A stretch of DNA of 64,000 nucleotides from an uncultured bacterium. GTDB lineage: Bacteria > Cyanobacteriota > Vampirovibrionia > Gastranaerophilales > Gastranaerophilaceae. Shown here piece after piece: positions 17,537 through 27,291 of the stretch (the first letter of the stretch is position 1; every line of letters starts with the position of its first letter). The stretch lies in assembly GCA_958366705.1 (NCBI GenBank), contig CATXCB010000012.1, positions 1 to 64,000 on the forward strand, read 5' to 3'. The notes under the pieces are model-generated. The model did no database searches. It had not been told where the DNA came from and worked only from the letters and a program-made list of their open reading frames with translations. Position numbers and translations under genes: made by a program.

Positions 17537-17574
17537 AGAAAAGAGGTATCCTCACAAATGGATACCTCTTTTCT
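17537..17574. terminator. intrinsic terminator downstream of nifJ
   Basis: A perfect 15-bp stem (17537-17551 against 17560-17574, core AGAGGTATCC) with an 8-base loop follows the nifJ stop on the minus strand. The outgoing strand ends in TTTTCT. It lies between nifJ and the start of tatD. Confidence 0.8.
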
Positions 17575-17593
17575 GCTACTGGAAAGCGATTAA

Positions 17594-20500
17594 CTATTTC
17601 ATTAATTCGCCAACAGCTTTGTATACAGACATACGTTTTGCAGCATCTTCTTCTGCTTGAGCATATAAAGCTTCAGCTTGTTCAGGGTTAGTCTTCATAA
17701 GTGATTTATAACGACCTTCTGATTTAATGAATTCTTGATAGCTGCCTTTCGGATCTTTAGCGTCCCAGGTGAACGGTTGTTCAGGGTTAGCAGGATTGTA
17801 TCTGTATAGTGGGAAGTAACCTGCTTCAACTGCACGTTTTTGTTCAGTCTGAGTTTTAGACATATCGATACCGTGTGCAATACATGGAGCATATGCAAAG
17901 ATGATTGATGGTCCATCGTAAGCTTCAGCTTCCTGGAATGCTTTAAGAGTTTGACCTCTATCAGCACCTAGAGCAACTGATGCTACGTATACATAACCAT
18001 AAGACATACTCATTAAGCCCATGTTTTTCTTGTATGTTTGTTTACCACCGGTTGCAAACTTAGCAACAGCACCGGTTGGAGTTGATTTAGAAGCTTGACC
18101 GCCTGTGTTAGAGTAAACTTCAGTATCAAGAACAAGAATATTTACGTTTTTGTTTTGAGCAAGAACGTGGTCGATACCGCCGTATCCTATATCGTTTGCC
18201 CAACCGTCACCACCGATAATCCATACAGATTTATCAGTAAAGTAGTCTTCTAATTCTTTAACTTTAGCTAAGTCTGAACAATCACATTGTGCAGCGTATT
18301 TTTCAATAACTTCTTTAGCTTTTGCTTGAGCTTTGATTGCTTCATCAGTTTTTGAATTATCCCAATGAGACATAGCTTCATTCAAAGCATCTTTCAAGTC
18401 TGCCGGAGCTTTTTCATTTTCAAGAACTTTTTCAACATAAGTTTTTAAAGTATCTCTGTTTTGATCAACTGCTAATCTCATACCGAAACCAAATTCTGCG
18501 TTGTCTTCAAATAATGAGTTAGCCCAAGCCGGACCTCTGCCATCCTTATTAGTTGTATAAGGAATAGTAGGGAATGTACCTGAATAGATTGATGAACAAC
18601 CAGTTGCGTTAGCTACAATTGCATTTTCACCAAATAATTGAGAAACCAATTTAACATACGGAGTTTCACCACAACCAGCACAAGCTCCAGAGAATTCAAA
18701 TAATGGTTTTCTCAACATAGCACCTTTGATGGTTTTTGTAGTATTTTTACCCATAACATTGTCAGGTAATTCATCAAAGAATTTTTCATTTTCAAGTTCG
18801 CAAGCTTCAACTTCTTTTTCAATAGTTGACCAGGTCAAAGCAGCTTTTTCAGGATTTTTAGACATTGGACATTGATCTAAACATACACCGCAGCCTGTAC
18901 AATCTTCACAGTATACTTGAAGTTTGAATTTTTCGCCGTGGTCATTAGGTTTAGCATCCACTGTATTAAATGAAGCAGGAGCATTTTTCAAATCATCAGC
19001 TTCAACCAATTTAGTTCTGATTGCAGCATGAGGACAAGCTGAAGCACAAATACCGCATTGAATACAGTATTCAGAATTCCAATGTGGAACTCTTGGAGCA
19101 ATACCACGTTTTTCAAGACAAGCTGTACCTGTAGGGATAACACCGTCATTGCTCATTGCTGATACAGGAATATCATCACCTTTTAATCTCATTGATGGTT
19201 CAATGATTTTCTTAGCAAATTCAGATGCATGTTCAGGGATGAATTTTACATCATCAACACAACCAACACCGTCTAAAGATGCAGGAACTGAAACTTCTTC
19301 AGTTGCGTTAACTGCAGCATCAATCAAGGCAAGGTTCATGTTTACAACATCATCACCTTTTTTCTTGAATGTCTTAGTTGTCATAGCTTTCATACCTTCT
19401 AAAGCTTGTTCAAAAGGAATGATTCCAGAAACTTTGAAGTATGCAACCATCATAACTGTGTTTGCACCTTTACCTCTTAAACCAGGTTGTTGTTTGATTA
19501 GAGATTCAGCATCAACATTGTAGAATTTAATTTTCTTATCAATAATAGTTTTTTGCATATCTCTGGTTAAATGAGCAAAAGCTTCATCTTTAGAGTAAGG
19601 GCTGTTTAGTAAGAATGTACCGCCTTCTTTAATACCTTTTAACAGGTCATATCTTCCGATGTAAGAGTGAGCTGAACAAGATACGAAATCAGGAGCTGTA
19701 ATTAAGTATGTTGACTTAATTTGTTGATCTCCGAAACGTAAGTGAGATACAGTTACACCAAAAGATTTTTTAGAGTCATAAGCAAAGTATGCTTGAGCAT
19801 CTTTATCTGTATATTGACCAATAATTTTAATTGAGTTTTTGTTAGCACCAACAGTACCATCAGAACCCAAGCCCCAGAACATACAATTTGTAGTTCCAGC
19901 AGGTTCGGTAACGATGTGTTCTTCAATTTTCAATGATTTATTTGTAACATCGTCTTCGATACCAACTGTGAAACCGTGGAAACCATTATTTTCAGCATGT
20001 TTGTAGATAGCAAGAACCATTGATGGAGTAAATTCTTTTGAAGATAAACCATAACGTCCGCCAATAACTCTAACATCTTTATTTTCCAATGCTGCAACAA
20101 CATCTAGATATAAAGGTTCACCAATTGAACCAGGTTCTTTTGTTCTATCTAAAACAGTAATACGTTTTACTGACTTAGGAAGAGCTTCATTGAAGCGTTT
20201 AACATCAAACGGTCTGTATAATCTAACTTTAACTAAACCGTATTTAGTACCGCGGTTAGCATTCAAGTATTCAATAGTTTCTTCGATAGTTTCGCAACCT
20301 GAACCCATAGCAACGATAACATCAGTAGCATCAGCTGCACCAACATAATCGAATGGATGATATTGTCTTCCTGTTACAGATGCAACTTTATCCATGTATT
20401 CTTGAACGATATCAGGAACTGCATCATAGTATTTGTTAACTGTTTCACGACCCTGGAAGTATACGTCAGTATTTTGAGCACCAACTTTACATACAGGAGC

Positions 20501-21133
20501 TTCAGGTCTTAAAGCTCTTTTTCTGAATTCTTCGATATATTTAGGTTCTACTAATTTAGCGATATCTTCATATGAAATTTCTTCGATTTTGTGAATTTCG
20601 TGAGAAGTTCTGAAACCATCGAAGAATTGTAAGAATGGAACTTTTGCCTTGTAAGTAGATAAGTGTGCTACCAAAGCTAAATCCATTTCTTCCTGAACAG
20701 AGTTAGCAGCTAACATTGCATAACCTGTGTTACGGCAGCCCATAACGTCTGTATGGTCACCAAAGATTGCTAATGATTGAGCAGCTAAAGCACGAGCTGA
20801 TACGTGAATTACGTGAGGTAACATTTCACCTGCAGCTTTGTGCATAACAGGAATCATCAAAAGTAAACCTTGAGAAGCTGTATATGTTGATGTTAATGAA
20901 CCAGCAGCTAAAGAACCATGAACAGCACCAGCTGCACCTGCTTCAGATTGCATTTCAGCAACTTTTACAGTTTTTCCCCAAATGTTTTTCTTTCCTTGAG
21001 AAGCCCATTCATCAATCCATTCACCCATAGTTGATGAAGGAGTGATAGGATAAATTGCGGATACTTCACTTAACGCATAGGCAATATGCGCTGCGGCGTA
21101 GTTACCGTCAACTGTTATTGTTTTTCCTGGCAT
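17594..21133 (-). CDS. nifJ: pyruvate:ferredoxin (flavodoxin) oxidoreductase
   Basis: The single-chain 1179-residue enzyme oxidatively decarboxylates pyruvate to acetyl-CoA and passes electrons to ferredoxin or flavodoxin. It is the key step of anaerobic pyruvate metabolism. Visible parts are the N-terminal pyrimidine-binding domain (PITPSSTMGEW), a dicluster ferredoxin domain (CIQCGICASACPH near residue 691 and CTGCGVCLDQCP near 748), the ACAGCGETPY cluster-ligand motif, and the TPP-binding GGDGWANDIGYGG near 973. A GGAGGGTT ribosome binding site precedes the ATG. No subunit is missing for the one-chain form. It is monocistronic. Confidence 0.96.
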   Translation of the reverse strand: MPGKTITVDGNYAAAHIAYALSEVSAIYPITPSSTMGEWIDEWASQGKKNIWGKTVKVAEMQSEAGAAGAVHGSLAAGSLTSTYTASQGLLLMIPVMHKAAGEMLPHVIHVSARALAAQSLAIFGDHTDVMGCRNTGYAMLAANSVQEEMDLALVAHLSTYKAKVPFLQFFDGFRTSHEIHKIEEISYEDIAKLVEPKYIEEFRKRALRPEAPVCKVGAQNTDVYFQGRETVNKYYDAVPDIVQEYMDKVASVTGRQYHPFDYVGAADATDVIVAMGSGCETIEETIEYLNANRGTKYGLVKVRLYRPFDVKRFNEALPKSVKRITVLDRTKEPGSIGEPLYLDVVAALENKDVRVIGGRYGLSSKEFTPSMVLAIYKHAENNGFHGFTVGIEDDVTNKSLKIEEHIVTEPAGTTNCMFWGLGSDGTVGANKNSIKIIGQYTDKDAQAYFAYDSKKSFGVTVSHLRFGDQQIKSTYLITAPDFVSCSAHSYIGRYDLLKGIKEGGTFLLNSPYSKDEAFAHLTRDMQKTIIDKKIKFYNVDAESLIKQQPGLRGKGANTVMMVAYFKVSGIIPFEQALEGMKAMTTKTFKKKGDDVVNMNLALIDAAVNATEEVSVPASLDGVGCVDDVKFIPEHASEFAKKIIEPSMRLKGDDIPVSAMSNDGVIPTGTACLEKRGIAPRVPHWNSEYCIQCGICASACPHAAIRTKLVEADDLKNAPASFNTVDAKPNDHGEKFKLQVYCEDCTGCGVCLDQCPMSKNPEKAALTWSTIEKEVEACELENEKFFDELPDNVMGKNTTKTIKGAMLRKPLFEFSGACAGCGETPYVKLVSQLFGENAIVANATGCSSIYSGTFPTIPYTTNKDGRGPAWANSLFEDNAEFGFGMRLAVDQNRDTLKTYVEKVLENEKAPADLKDALNEAMSHWDNSKTDEAIKAQAKAKEVIEKYAAQCDCSDLAKVKELEDYFTDKSVWIIGGDGWANDIGYGGIDHVLAQNKNVNILVLDTEVYSNTGGQASKSTPTGAVAKFATGGKQTYKKNMGLMSMSYGYVYVASVALGADRGQTLKAFQEAEAYDGPSIIFAYAPCIAHGIDMSKTQTEQKRAVEAGYFPLYRYNPANPEQPFTWDAKDPKGSYQEFIKSEGRYKSLMKTNPEQAEALYAQAEEDAAKRMSVYKAVGELMK

Positions 21134-21321
21134 AATTAATAAACCCTCCTTATTTATATGCGCTATTACTTAAATAACTGTACCCTTATATGATAATACA
21201 AACATATACTTAAGCCAAATTATGGTTTTGTAAAATTATGTTAAGATTTTGAAAATTTTATAGGGTTTATTGTAAAAAAACTATATTCACCCACATTCTA
21301 AACATTGAAAGGATTAAATTC

Positions 21322-22383
21322 ATGAATATACTATCAATTACTCCGCTAAGCTTTCACAGTAACCAACCTAACAAGCAAACCAATATTTCAAAGAACAATT
21401 TTACAATTCCAAAATTAAATTATTTAGCAAAAGATACAGTTTCATTTTCAGGCGGAGAAAAAGTTTTATCGCAAAGGACAAAGGATATCTCTTATCGTGT
21501 AGCTAACGATATATTTAACGAGTTAGAACCAATTTGTAAAGATTTTACAAATATATTAAAAAAGAATTTAAAAAGCCTGGTTGAATCCGATTCTCACCCT
21601 GACAATCCTATTATGGCAGGCCACGGTTTAAAAGGCAGAGTAAAAAAACCACTATCAATTATTGAAAAAGCACTTTCTCGCAACCTGAGAACAAAAGATG
21701 AAATAAAACAAATGGGAGATGCACTAGGTTTTAGAATAACATTAAGAAGTGCTTCTCAAAAAGATTTTGATAAACTATTCACTGCTCTTGGCAAAATGGT
21801 AAAACAAGGCCTATTTGAAGTTACAGAAATGGAAAACTATCGTTTAACAAGACAGGAAAGCTATGTATCTTCAAAAACATTAGATAAATTCGAGAATATA
21901 TGTCAAGCAAAAGGGCAGTTTCCAACAAGAACAGGAAAAGCAATCCCTAACGGTTACACCGCATTTCATATATCCATAAAACTTCCAAATGGACAAAATG
22001 CAGAAATACAAATTATGGGACGTGATTTAGAATGTGTCAAAGAACTTGAAGACTTTTATTATAAATTAAGATGTCATAAAGAATTTGACAAAAAATATAA
22101 ATCCATACAAGAGATGATGGAAAATAAAATGGCAAACCTTGATAATTTTCAACAAGCAACGCTGGACAGATATATTAAAGATTCCTACCGCCATGCACTT
22201 GAAATACCTCCAAGATCATCAAAACAGAAAACTACATCCAAAGACTTCTTACCAATACCATATTCACTGCCACAAGAACTTGGCTTTGCAAATTTACAAA
22301 AAATGAAAGACAAATGCGATAGCGTTGCAAAAGCTGCATCTACGAAAAAAAATAAAAGTACTATTTCTCACAGAGAGAAATAA
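21322..22383 (+). CDS. RelA/SpoT-synthetase-domain protein (small alarmone synthetase-like) with FSGG leader
   Basis: Residues 100-255 of this 353-residue protein match the (p)ppGpp synthetase domain. The match includes GRVKKPLSIIEKA with R106 and K108, a GDALGFRIT block with D133, NGYTAFHISI with H216, AEIQIMG with E228, and the terminal FYYKLR. These fall at the positions of the RelA/SpoT ATP-binding, metal-binding and acceptor residues. There is no HD hydrolase, TGS or ACT domain. About 45 residues precede the domain and contain VSFSGGEK, similar to other unknown proteins here. About 100 uncharacterised residues follow. The role as an alarmone synthetase is inferred; a related toxin-type activity is possible. 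It has a GAAAGGA ribosome binding site. Confidence 0.75.
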   Translation: MNILSITPLSFHSNQPNKQTNISKNNFTIPKLNYLAKDTVSFSGGEKVLSQRTKDISYRVANDIFNELEPICKDFTNILKKNLKSLVESDSHPDNPIMAGHGLKGRVKKPLSIIEKALSRNLRTKDEIKQMGDALGFRITLRSASQKDFDKLFTALGKMVKQGLFEVTEMENYRLTRQESYVSSKTLDKFENICQAKGQFPTRTGKAIPNGYTAFHISIKLPNGQNAEIQIMGRDLECVKELEDFYYKLRCHKEFDKKYKSIQEMMENKMANLDNFQQATLDRYIKDSYRHALEIPPRSSKQKTTSKDFLPIPYSLPQELGFANLQKMKDKCDSVAKAASTKKNKSTISHREK

Positions 22384-23719
22384 TTGCAACATTTTCAATA
22401 TGGTAAGTATGTGAAAACATGTCAAAAGGTTGTATTGATTCTACAGTACAGCCTTTTTCTGTCAGATATTTTAAATCTCTAGCCAGTGTTGCCGGATTGC
22501 AGCTAACATAGATTATTTCAGATTTAGACAGACGAACTGCATTATCAAGACTTTCTTTAGAACATCCTTTTCTAGGTGGATCTAAAATAATCGCATCAAA
22601 TTGTCTTTTTTCGTTTTTAAAGAATTTCGCAGCATCTTGATTGTGTATTTCAATATTTTTTACACGATTATTTTGTGCTGTTTCTCTTGCAAGTTCTGTA
22701 GATTCTCTGTTTTCTTCAACTGTTACAACTGTTTTACAAACATCTGATATACAAATGCCAAAAGAAGAAATTCCTGCATAAGCATCAAGAACTGTCGGCT
22801 TATCAAAAGCTTGCAAAAGATGTTCTTTTACATATTTAAATATGTTTTCAGCACTTTTTGGATTGATTTGGAAGAATGTATTTGGTCCTATTTTAAAAGT
22901 TTTGTCCAACATCTTTTCTTCAACAAAATTTTTACCGCAGAGACATTCTGATTTATTACCAAGAATAACATTCGTTTTTTTTGAATTAAAGTTTACACAA
23001 ACACCTGAAATTTCTTTAAATTCTTCATATATGCATTTAGCAAAATCGTTTAGTCTTTCAAATGATTTTGTAGCATTCACAACCAGCACTACTAAATTTT
23101 TGCCAGTTGATTTGGAACTTCTTATAACAACGTGTCTTAGGTCACCACTGTGTTTTTTTTCATTGAACCCTGAAATTCCAAAATCAAATGCTTTTTCTCT
23201 TATAAAATCTATAATTTTATCACATATTTCAGGTTGAATCGGGCAGTATTTTATATTTACGATTTCATGAGTTCCTGGTTTATAGTAACCCGCAAGAATT
23301 CTTTTTGAATTTTTTGTTTCTGATATTGGATACTGAATTTTATGCCTGTAATTTTTAATTTCAGGGCTTGGAATAACATTTTCTATTTTTACATCAATAC
23401 CAGAGATGTTTTTAATAGTTTCTTCTATAATCTGCTTTTTTATTTGCAGCTGGTAGTCATAATCAATAAATTGAAGCTGGCATGCACCGCACACTTTTTG
23501 CATAGGACAAAATGGCTTAGTACGATAAGGAGATTCCTCAATTATTTCAATTATTTTTGCGTTTGCATAATTTTTATTTAGTTTAGTTATTTTAATTTTT
23601 ACTTTATCCTGCGGACAAGCATCAGATATAAAAACAACAAATCCGCCAACCTTTGCTAAACCTGCACCAAGATTTGTAATTTTTTCAACGTCAACTATAT
23701 ATTCATCATTAATCTTCAT
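22361..23719 (-). CDS. 23S rRNA (uracil-5-)-methyltransferase, RlmD/TrmA family
   Basis: The 452-residue SAM-dependent enzyme methylates C5 of uracil in RNA. It has an N-terminal TRAM domain (residues 1-60), cluster cysteines CPMQKVCGACQLQF near residue 72 plus an upstream Cys, a Rossmann core (VLDAYAGISSFG), the DPPRKGC motif and the catalytic-cysteine block YVSCNPATLARDL near residue 403. The [4Fe-4S] ligands favour RlmD/RlmCD-type rRNA methylation over TrmA. The target uridine cannot be read. It converges with the alarmone synthetase gene, overlapping it by 23 bases. Confidence 0.88.
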   Translation of the reverse strand: MKINDEYIVDVEKITNLGAGLAKVGGFVVFISDACPQDKVKIKITKLNKNYANAKIIEIIEESPYRTKPFCPMQKVCGACQLQFIDYDYQLQIKKQIIEETIKNISGIDVKIENVIPSPEIKNYRHKIQYPISETKNSKRILAGYYKPGTHEIVNIKYCPIQPEICDKIIDFIREKAFDFGISGFNEKKHSGDLRHVVIRSSKSTGKNLVVLVVNATKSFERLNDFAKCIYEEFKEISGVCVNFNSKKTNVILGNKSECLCGKNFVEEKMLDKTFKIGPNTFFQINPKSAENIFKYVKEHLLQAFDKPTVLDAYAGISSFGICISDVCKTVVTVEENRESTELARETAQNNRVKNIEIHNQDAAKFFKNEKRQFDAIILDPPRKGCSKESLDNAVRLSKSEIIYVSCNPATLARDLKYLTEKGCTVESIQPFDMFSHTYHIENVAIISLCEK

Positions 23720-23815
23720 ATAATTAATTATACCTTAAATATTCTTTATAATTTAACATCTTTTTTAAATTATGTTATTATATTTTATATTTATAAGACT
23801 TAAGGAGAGAATTTT

Positions 23816-24673
23816 ATGAAAAAGATTATAGTATCACTATTATTACTGGTTCCAATTGTTACGGGCTGCACAAATATTGATACTCAACTAACTATTAATG
23901 ACGACAAATCCGCTTCTGTAGTAACTTCATTGACTTATTTTGGAGACTTAAAAGATAAAAATGATAATATTGCATTAACAATATCAGATAATTATGAAAA
24001 ATTTCTAGATTCATTATATAAAACCGAAAAAGTAAACAGTGCAAAATTATCCACAATAACAGCCACCAAAAAAGTAAAAAACCTTAAATATTCAGACATT
24101 GATTTGTCATCCTTAGGATTCAAGACTAATCATCCGGATGGAAAATTCGTTGAATTGAAAAAAAACTTTTTTATAACATCATTTAACATTGATTGTACTT
24201 ACGACTTAAAAGAACAAATTGCAAAGATAAATGAAGTTAAAAGCATATCCCAAAATAAAACATCCAAATCTTTAGAACCGGAATATTACCAAAAATACGG
24301 AGACCCGTCAGAATTAGAAACAGACGAATATAGAGAAGATTTTCTTCAAAATTTGGATGAAGATACAAAAGAATTTGTACAGAAACATGCCATCCAAAAT
24401 AACCAAGAAAGCAAACCTGCAGATATTAACGACTTAAAACTTTCATTCAGTATAAAAGTCCCGTCATTTGCATCTTATAATAATGCTGACAGTATTGACG
24501 GTAATGCATACATATGGAATATCAAAAAAGATTCACCAACAAATATAAAACTACAATATGTACAATACAGCGGCTTTGCAATTGGATTTTTACTTATTGC
24601 AGGAGTTGCATTGCTTGTATTACTGGCAAGAAAAATCCTTAAACACGATTCCCAAAAACGTATTGACAATTAA
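23816..24673 (+). CDS. LppM-like lipoprotein with C-terminal membrane anchor
   Basis: The 285-residue protein has a lipoprotein signal peptide with the lipidated cysteine at C18 (VTGC). A beta-rich extracytoplasmic part follows, opening with IDTQLTINDDKSASV as in LppM-domain proteins. A C-terminal hydrophobic helix (about residues 252-272) precedes a short basic tail. It would therefore be held in the membrane at both ends. LppM family members are surface or envelope lipoproteins of unclear biochemical role. An AAGGAGAG ribosome binding site supports the start. The family assignment is moderate. Confidence 0.65.
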   Translation: MKKIIVSLLLLVPIVTGCTNIDTQLTINDDKSASVVTSLTYFGDLKDKNDNIALTISDNYEKFLDSLYKTEKVNSAKLSTITATKKVKNLKYSDIDLSSLGFKTNHPDGKFVELKKNFFITSFNIDCTYDLKEQIAKINEVKSISQNKTSKSLEPEYYQKYGDPSELETDEYREDFLQNLDEDTKEFVQKHAIQNNQESKPADINDLKLSFSIKVPSFASYNNADSIDGNAYIWNIKKDSPTNIKLQYVQYSGFAIGFLLIAGVALLVLLARKILKHDSQKRIDN

Positions 24674-24695
24674 ATAATTAGATAAATTTCTCAAC

Positions 24696-24727
24696 AAAAA
24701 ATAGCTTTCAAATGAAAGCTATTTTTT
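24696..24727. terminator. intrinsic terminator between convergent genes
   Basis: The arms 24696-24710 and 24713-24727 form a near-perfect A-rich/T-rich stem with core TAGCTTTCA and a minimal loop. It lies after the lipoprotein gene and before the end of the convergent prepilin-like gene, so it may serve both. Confidence 0.8.
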
Positions 24728-24752
24728 ATTTAATATAATTCAAAAATTATTA

Positions 24753-25682
24753 TTATTTCGAAGATTGAGCATTACATCTGGTTTTTGTTGTCCAGTCTAT
24801 AACTTTTCCTGCAACACATTTTCTATAATCCATATTCTTATTCACCAGAGCCCAGGCACTGCATGCTAAGCCGTTAGCTTTATTATTTTTTAAATCTCTT
24901 CTGCAATTTTCACTGAATTTGAAATCATCCCCATAAAATCCCATAGGGAGTAGTGAAGTTCCTGACAGATAAAAACCAAAAAGATCAACCCCTAAAATAT
25001 TAGGAACATCCGGCCCGTTTACATCTATATAAACAATACCGCATAAAGGTCTATCCAGACCATCCGAAGTAGCCATTTTACCGTTACAATAAGTTGAACT
25101 TGTTTTTAAAACCAGCGAACCGCCTTCCAATAAAGAAACGTAAGTAGAACTATATTTTGGATTAGCAGTCGTATAATCTAATTTTTCATTAGTTACACTT
25201 ATATTATTGCTATCCAAGCCTGAATCTGAATCATAATTATTATCAAATTCGGAATCTTCATACCGAACATCAAATCGATATGATTCTTTTTCCATGCTTT
25301 CAGAAGCAGATTTCATATCTTCTTTTACAATATCAGTTTTTAAGCCGCCGAGAGTTTTATACCCTTGAGCTGCAAAACAACCGGTCGGAGAACTTCCGCA
25401 ATATGATAAAATTTTTAATCTTTTAGATAGTTCTTTTATTATCGCCTGAGATTTATTAGAGCTGGCTCTTACACTCTCCCAGTCATCAGGAGTATAATTA
25501 TGATTCATTGCAGAAACTTCATTTATTGCAACCTGTACTAATTCTCTATTTTTTTGTGCTTTTTCAATAAATTTAGAAGAACCTCTTGTTTGCACAAATG
25601 TTGGTAAGGTTAAAGTACATAAAAACCCAATTAATGCAATAACAATCAAAACTTCTGCCAGAGTAAAAGCTCTCTTTTTCAT
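24753..25682 (-). CDS. prepilin-type N-terminal domain protein (pseudopilin-like)
   Basis: The 309-residue protein begins with a type IV prepilin leader MKKRAFTLAEVLIVIALIG, where the peptidase would cleave before a phenylalanine and the Glu at +5 is kept. The hydrophobic helix is followed by a long globular part with several Cys residues, larger than a major pilin. No secretion ATPase, platform protein or prepilin peptidase gene is adjacent. A similar isolated gene is at 33662. The lineage-specific C-terminal domain has no family I recognise. Confidence 0.85.
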   Translation of the reverse strand: MKKRAFTLAEVLIVIALIGFLCTLTLPTFVQTRGSSKFIEKAQKNRELVQVAINEVSAMNHNYTPDDWESVRASSNKSQAIIKELSKRLKILSYCGSSPTGCFAAQGYKTLGGLKTDIVKEDMKSASESMEKESYRFDVRYEDSEFDNNYDSDSGLDSNNISVTNEKLDYTTANPKYSSTYVSLLEGGSLVLKTSSTYCNGKMATSDGLDRPLCGIVYIDVNGPDVPNILGVDLFGFYLSGTSLLPMGFYGDDFKFSENCRRDLKNNKANGLACSAWALVNKNMDYRKCVAGKVIDWTTKTRCNAQSSK

Positions 25683-25883
25683 ATAACCATCCTCTTTTTA
25701 ATACGATATAATATTAACATTTATTAAAAAAAATTTCAAACCTTTAAAAATTACTAATAATAAAAATAAAATAAAGCAAAAACACAGAGAATAAAATTTA
25801 TTAAAATATCGTAATATTATAAAAAAATATAGCAATTATAAGATAAAAATATATTTTATATATATAACAGGGGATTTTAGATT

Positions 25884-26537
25884 ATGAGTATTAAATGGAA
25901 TTTACCAGCAAATATATTTACGACACAAAAATTTGTGTACACTGCACCAGCAGTACAGCAGTATTCAAATCCTTTTGCTGCAGGATTATTTAATATGGCA
26001 AATACAGGAACTCATACATTGCCTAATTTTCCAATATTTACTCCAAATATACCGTTATTCAATTTTGGAAAAATAAACTTTTCAAAACCTGTAACAAATT
26101 TTTCAAAAGGAATAAATATATCTAATAATAAACAAAATTTATCACTCTGGAAAAATTTAGGATATAATTCACAAAAAGGATTACAGCTAGCTCAAACCGC
26201 AGCATCAAACGCAGTAGGATTTACCGGTTATTGCGCAAAACACGTAAAAAAAGCCATAGCCAAAACCGGACTAGGAGCATACGAATCTGGTAACGCATGC
26301 GATATGACAAATATCCTGCGCAGAAATAAAAATTTCAAAGAAATTTCACCTAACGGAGTTGACCTAAAAAAACTTCCTGCAGGATGCGTCTTAGTATATG
26401 GAAAAGGCGTTGCGGGATACAGTTCAAAATATGGACACACTGAAATAACAACAGGTTCAGGAAAAGCAATTTCTGATGGTGTTACAAACAATTTATATAA
26501 AAAACCGACAGCAATATTTATGCCGGTAATGGCATAA
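25884..26537 (+). CDS. CHAP/NlpC-P60-like putative cysteine peptidase without signal peptide
   Basis: The 217-residue protein has a low-complexity N-terminal half rich in Asn, Phe and Lys with short NFxK repeats. Its C-terminal half, from about residue 112, looks like a papain-like peptidoglycan amidase. A Cys lies in GYCAKHVKKAI (C near 119). A DM..ILR..KNFKEI segment and LPAGCVLVYG follow, and a His lies in KYGHTEITTGSGKAISDG. That Cys-His-polar order is typical of CHAP domains. No classical signal peptide is present, so export is uncertain. An AGGGG ribosome binding site lies 10 bases upstream of the ATG. The activity is inferred. Confidence 0.55.
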   Translation: MSIKWNLPANIFTTQKFVYTAPAVQQYSNPFAAGLFNMANTGTHTLPNFPIFTPNIPLFNFGKINFSKPVTNFSKGINISNNKQNLSLWKNLGYNSQKGLQLAQTAASNAVGFTGYCAKHVKKAIAKTGLGAYESGNACDMTNILRRNKNFKEISPNGVDLKKLPAGCVLVYGKGVAGYSSKYGHTEITTGSGKAISDGVTNNLYKKPTAIFMPVMA

Positions 26538-26538
26538 C

Positions 26539-26612
26539 CGTGCCCGGGGGGAATCAAACCCCCGACCTTGAGCTTCGGAAACTCACGCTCTGTTCTACTG
26601 AGCTACGGACAC
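26539..26612 (-). tRNA. tRNA-Arg (CCG)
   Basis: A 74-nt cloverleaf can be folded on the minus strand. The acceptor pairs GTGTCCG with CGGGCAC (one G-U), the D arm is GCTC/GAGC, and the anticodon loop TTCCGAA gives CCG. The T arm is GGGGG-TTTGATT-CCCCC. The 3' CCA is not encoded. It lies two bases past the stop of the CHAP-like gene. Confidence 0.93.
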
Positions 26613-26655
26613 AAAAATTAAAAAGCAAATTTTTGCCTCTTAATTTTTCAATTCA

Positions 26656-27240
26656 CTAATTAAAGTACTCTGCTGCATTTACAGCATTTCTGTCATTTGC
26701 ATCAGCTTCAAAGAATGGATAAGCTGAAATTCCCATAGCAGAAGCAAAAACTGAACTTGGAAATATTTCTACAGCATTCTTAAGGTCCTTTGCAGCACTA
26801 TTATAAAATCTTCTTGAAGCTGCAATATGTTCTTCAACTTCTGAGTAAGTCTGCATAGCTTGCATCATTGTTTGATCAGATTTTAGCTGTGGATAATTCT
26901 CAACATTTACCATTAATTGATCCATTTTACCCGTAATTTGTTTATCCAATTCCATTTTTTGCGCGATTGTATTTTGATCAGCTTTTATAGCTGCAGCTTG
27001 AGAACGTAATCTAGTAATCTCTTCAATCAGTCCTCTTTCATGCTCCATAAATTTATTAGCTATTATCAATATGTTAGGAATCAAATCATAACGTTTCTTT
27101 AATTGAATATCAACTCCACTCATTGCCTCTTCAACTGTATTTTTTAACTTAATTAAATTGACATAAATATTATATAGAGCACTTATAACAACTAGTGCTA
27201 TAAGACCTAATACAGCAAATCCAACATAGTTAGCAAACAT
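26656..27240 (-). CDS. LemA family protein
   Basis: The 194-residue protein has one N-terminal membrane helix (VGFAVLGLIALVVISALY) followed by the LemA helical domain, with the signature YNIYVNLIKLKNTVEEAMSGVDIQLKKRYDLIPN split across residues 20-55. LemA proteins are widespread membrane proteins of unclear function. The frame begins at an ATG at 27270, but a GAGAGG ribosome binding site sits inside that extension, five bases before the ATG at 27240, which I prefer. The DUF3137 gene upstream on the same strand is a common LemA neighbour. Confidence 0.88.
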   Translation of the reverse strand: MFANYVGFAVLGLIALVVISALYNIYVNLIKLKNTVEEAMSGVDIQLKKRYDLIPNILIIANKFMEHERGLIEEITRLRSQAAAIKADQNTIAQKMELDKQITGKMDQLMVNVENYPQLKSDQTMMQAMQTYSEVEEHIAASRRFYNSAAKDLKNAVEIFPSSVFASAMGISAYPFFEADANDRNAVNAAEYFN

Positions 27241-27291
27241 AAAAACCTCTCTTTCTTTTATTTTTTTCAATATAACATATTTATTTTAACA

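Noticed and set aside
19149..19523. Plus-strand frame inside nifJ
   Set aside because: It is antisense to the ferredoxin-domain region of an intact 1179-residue enzyme.
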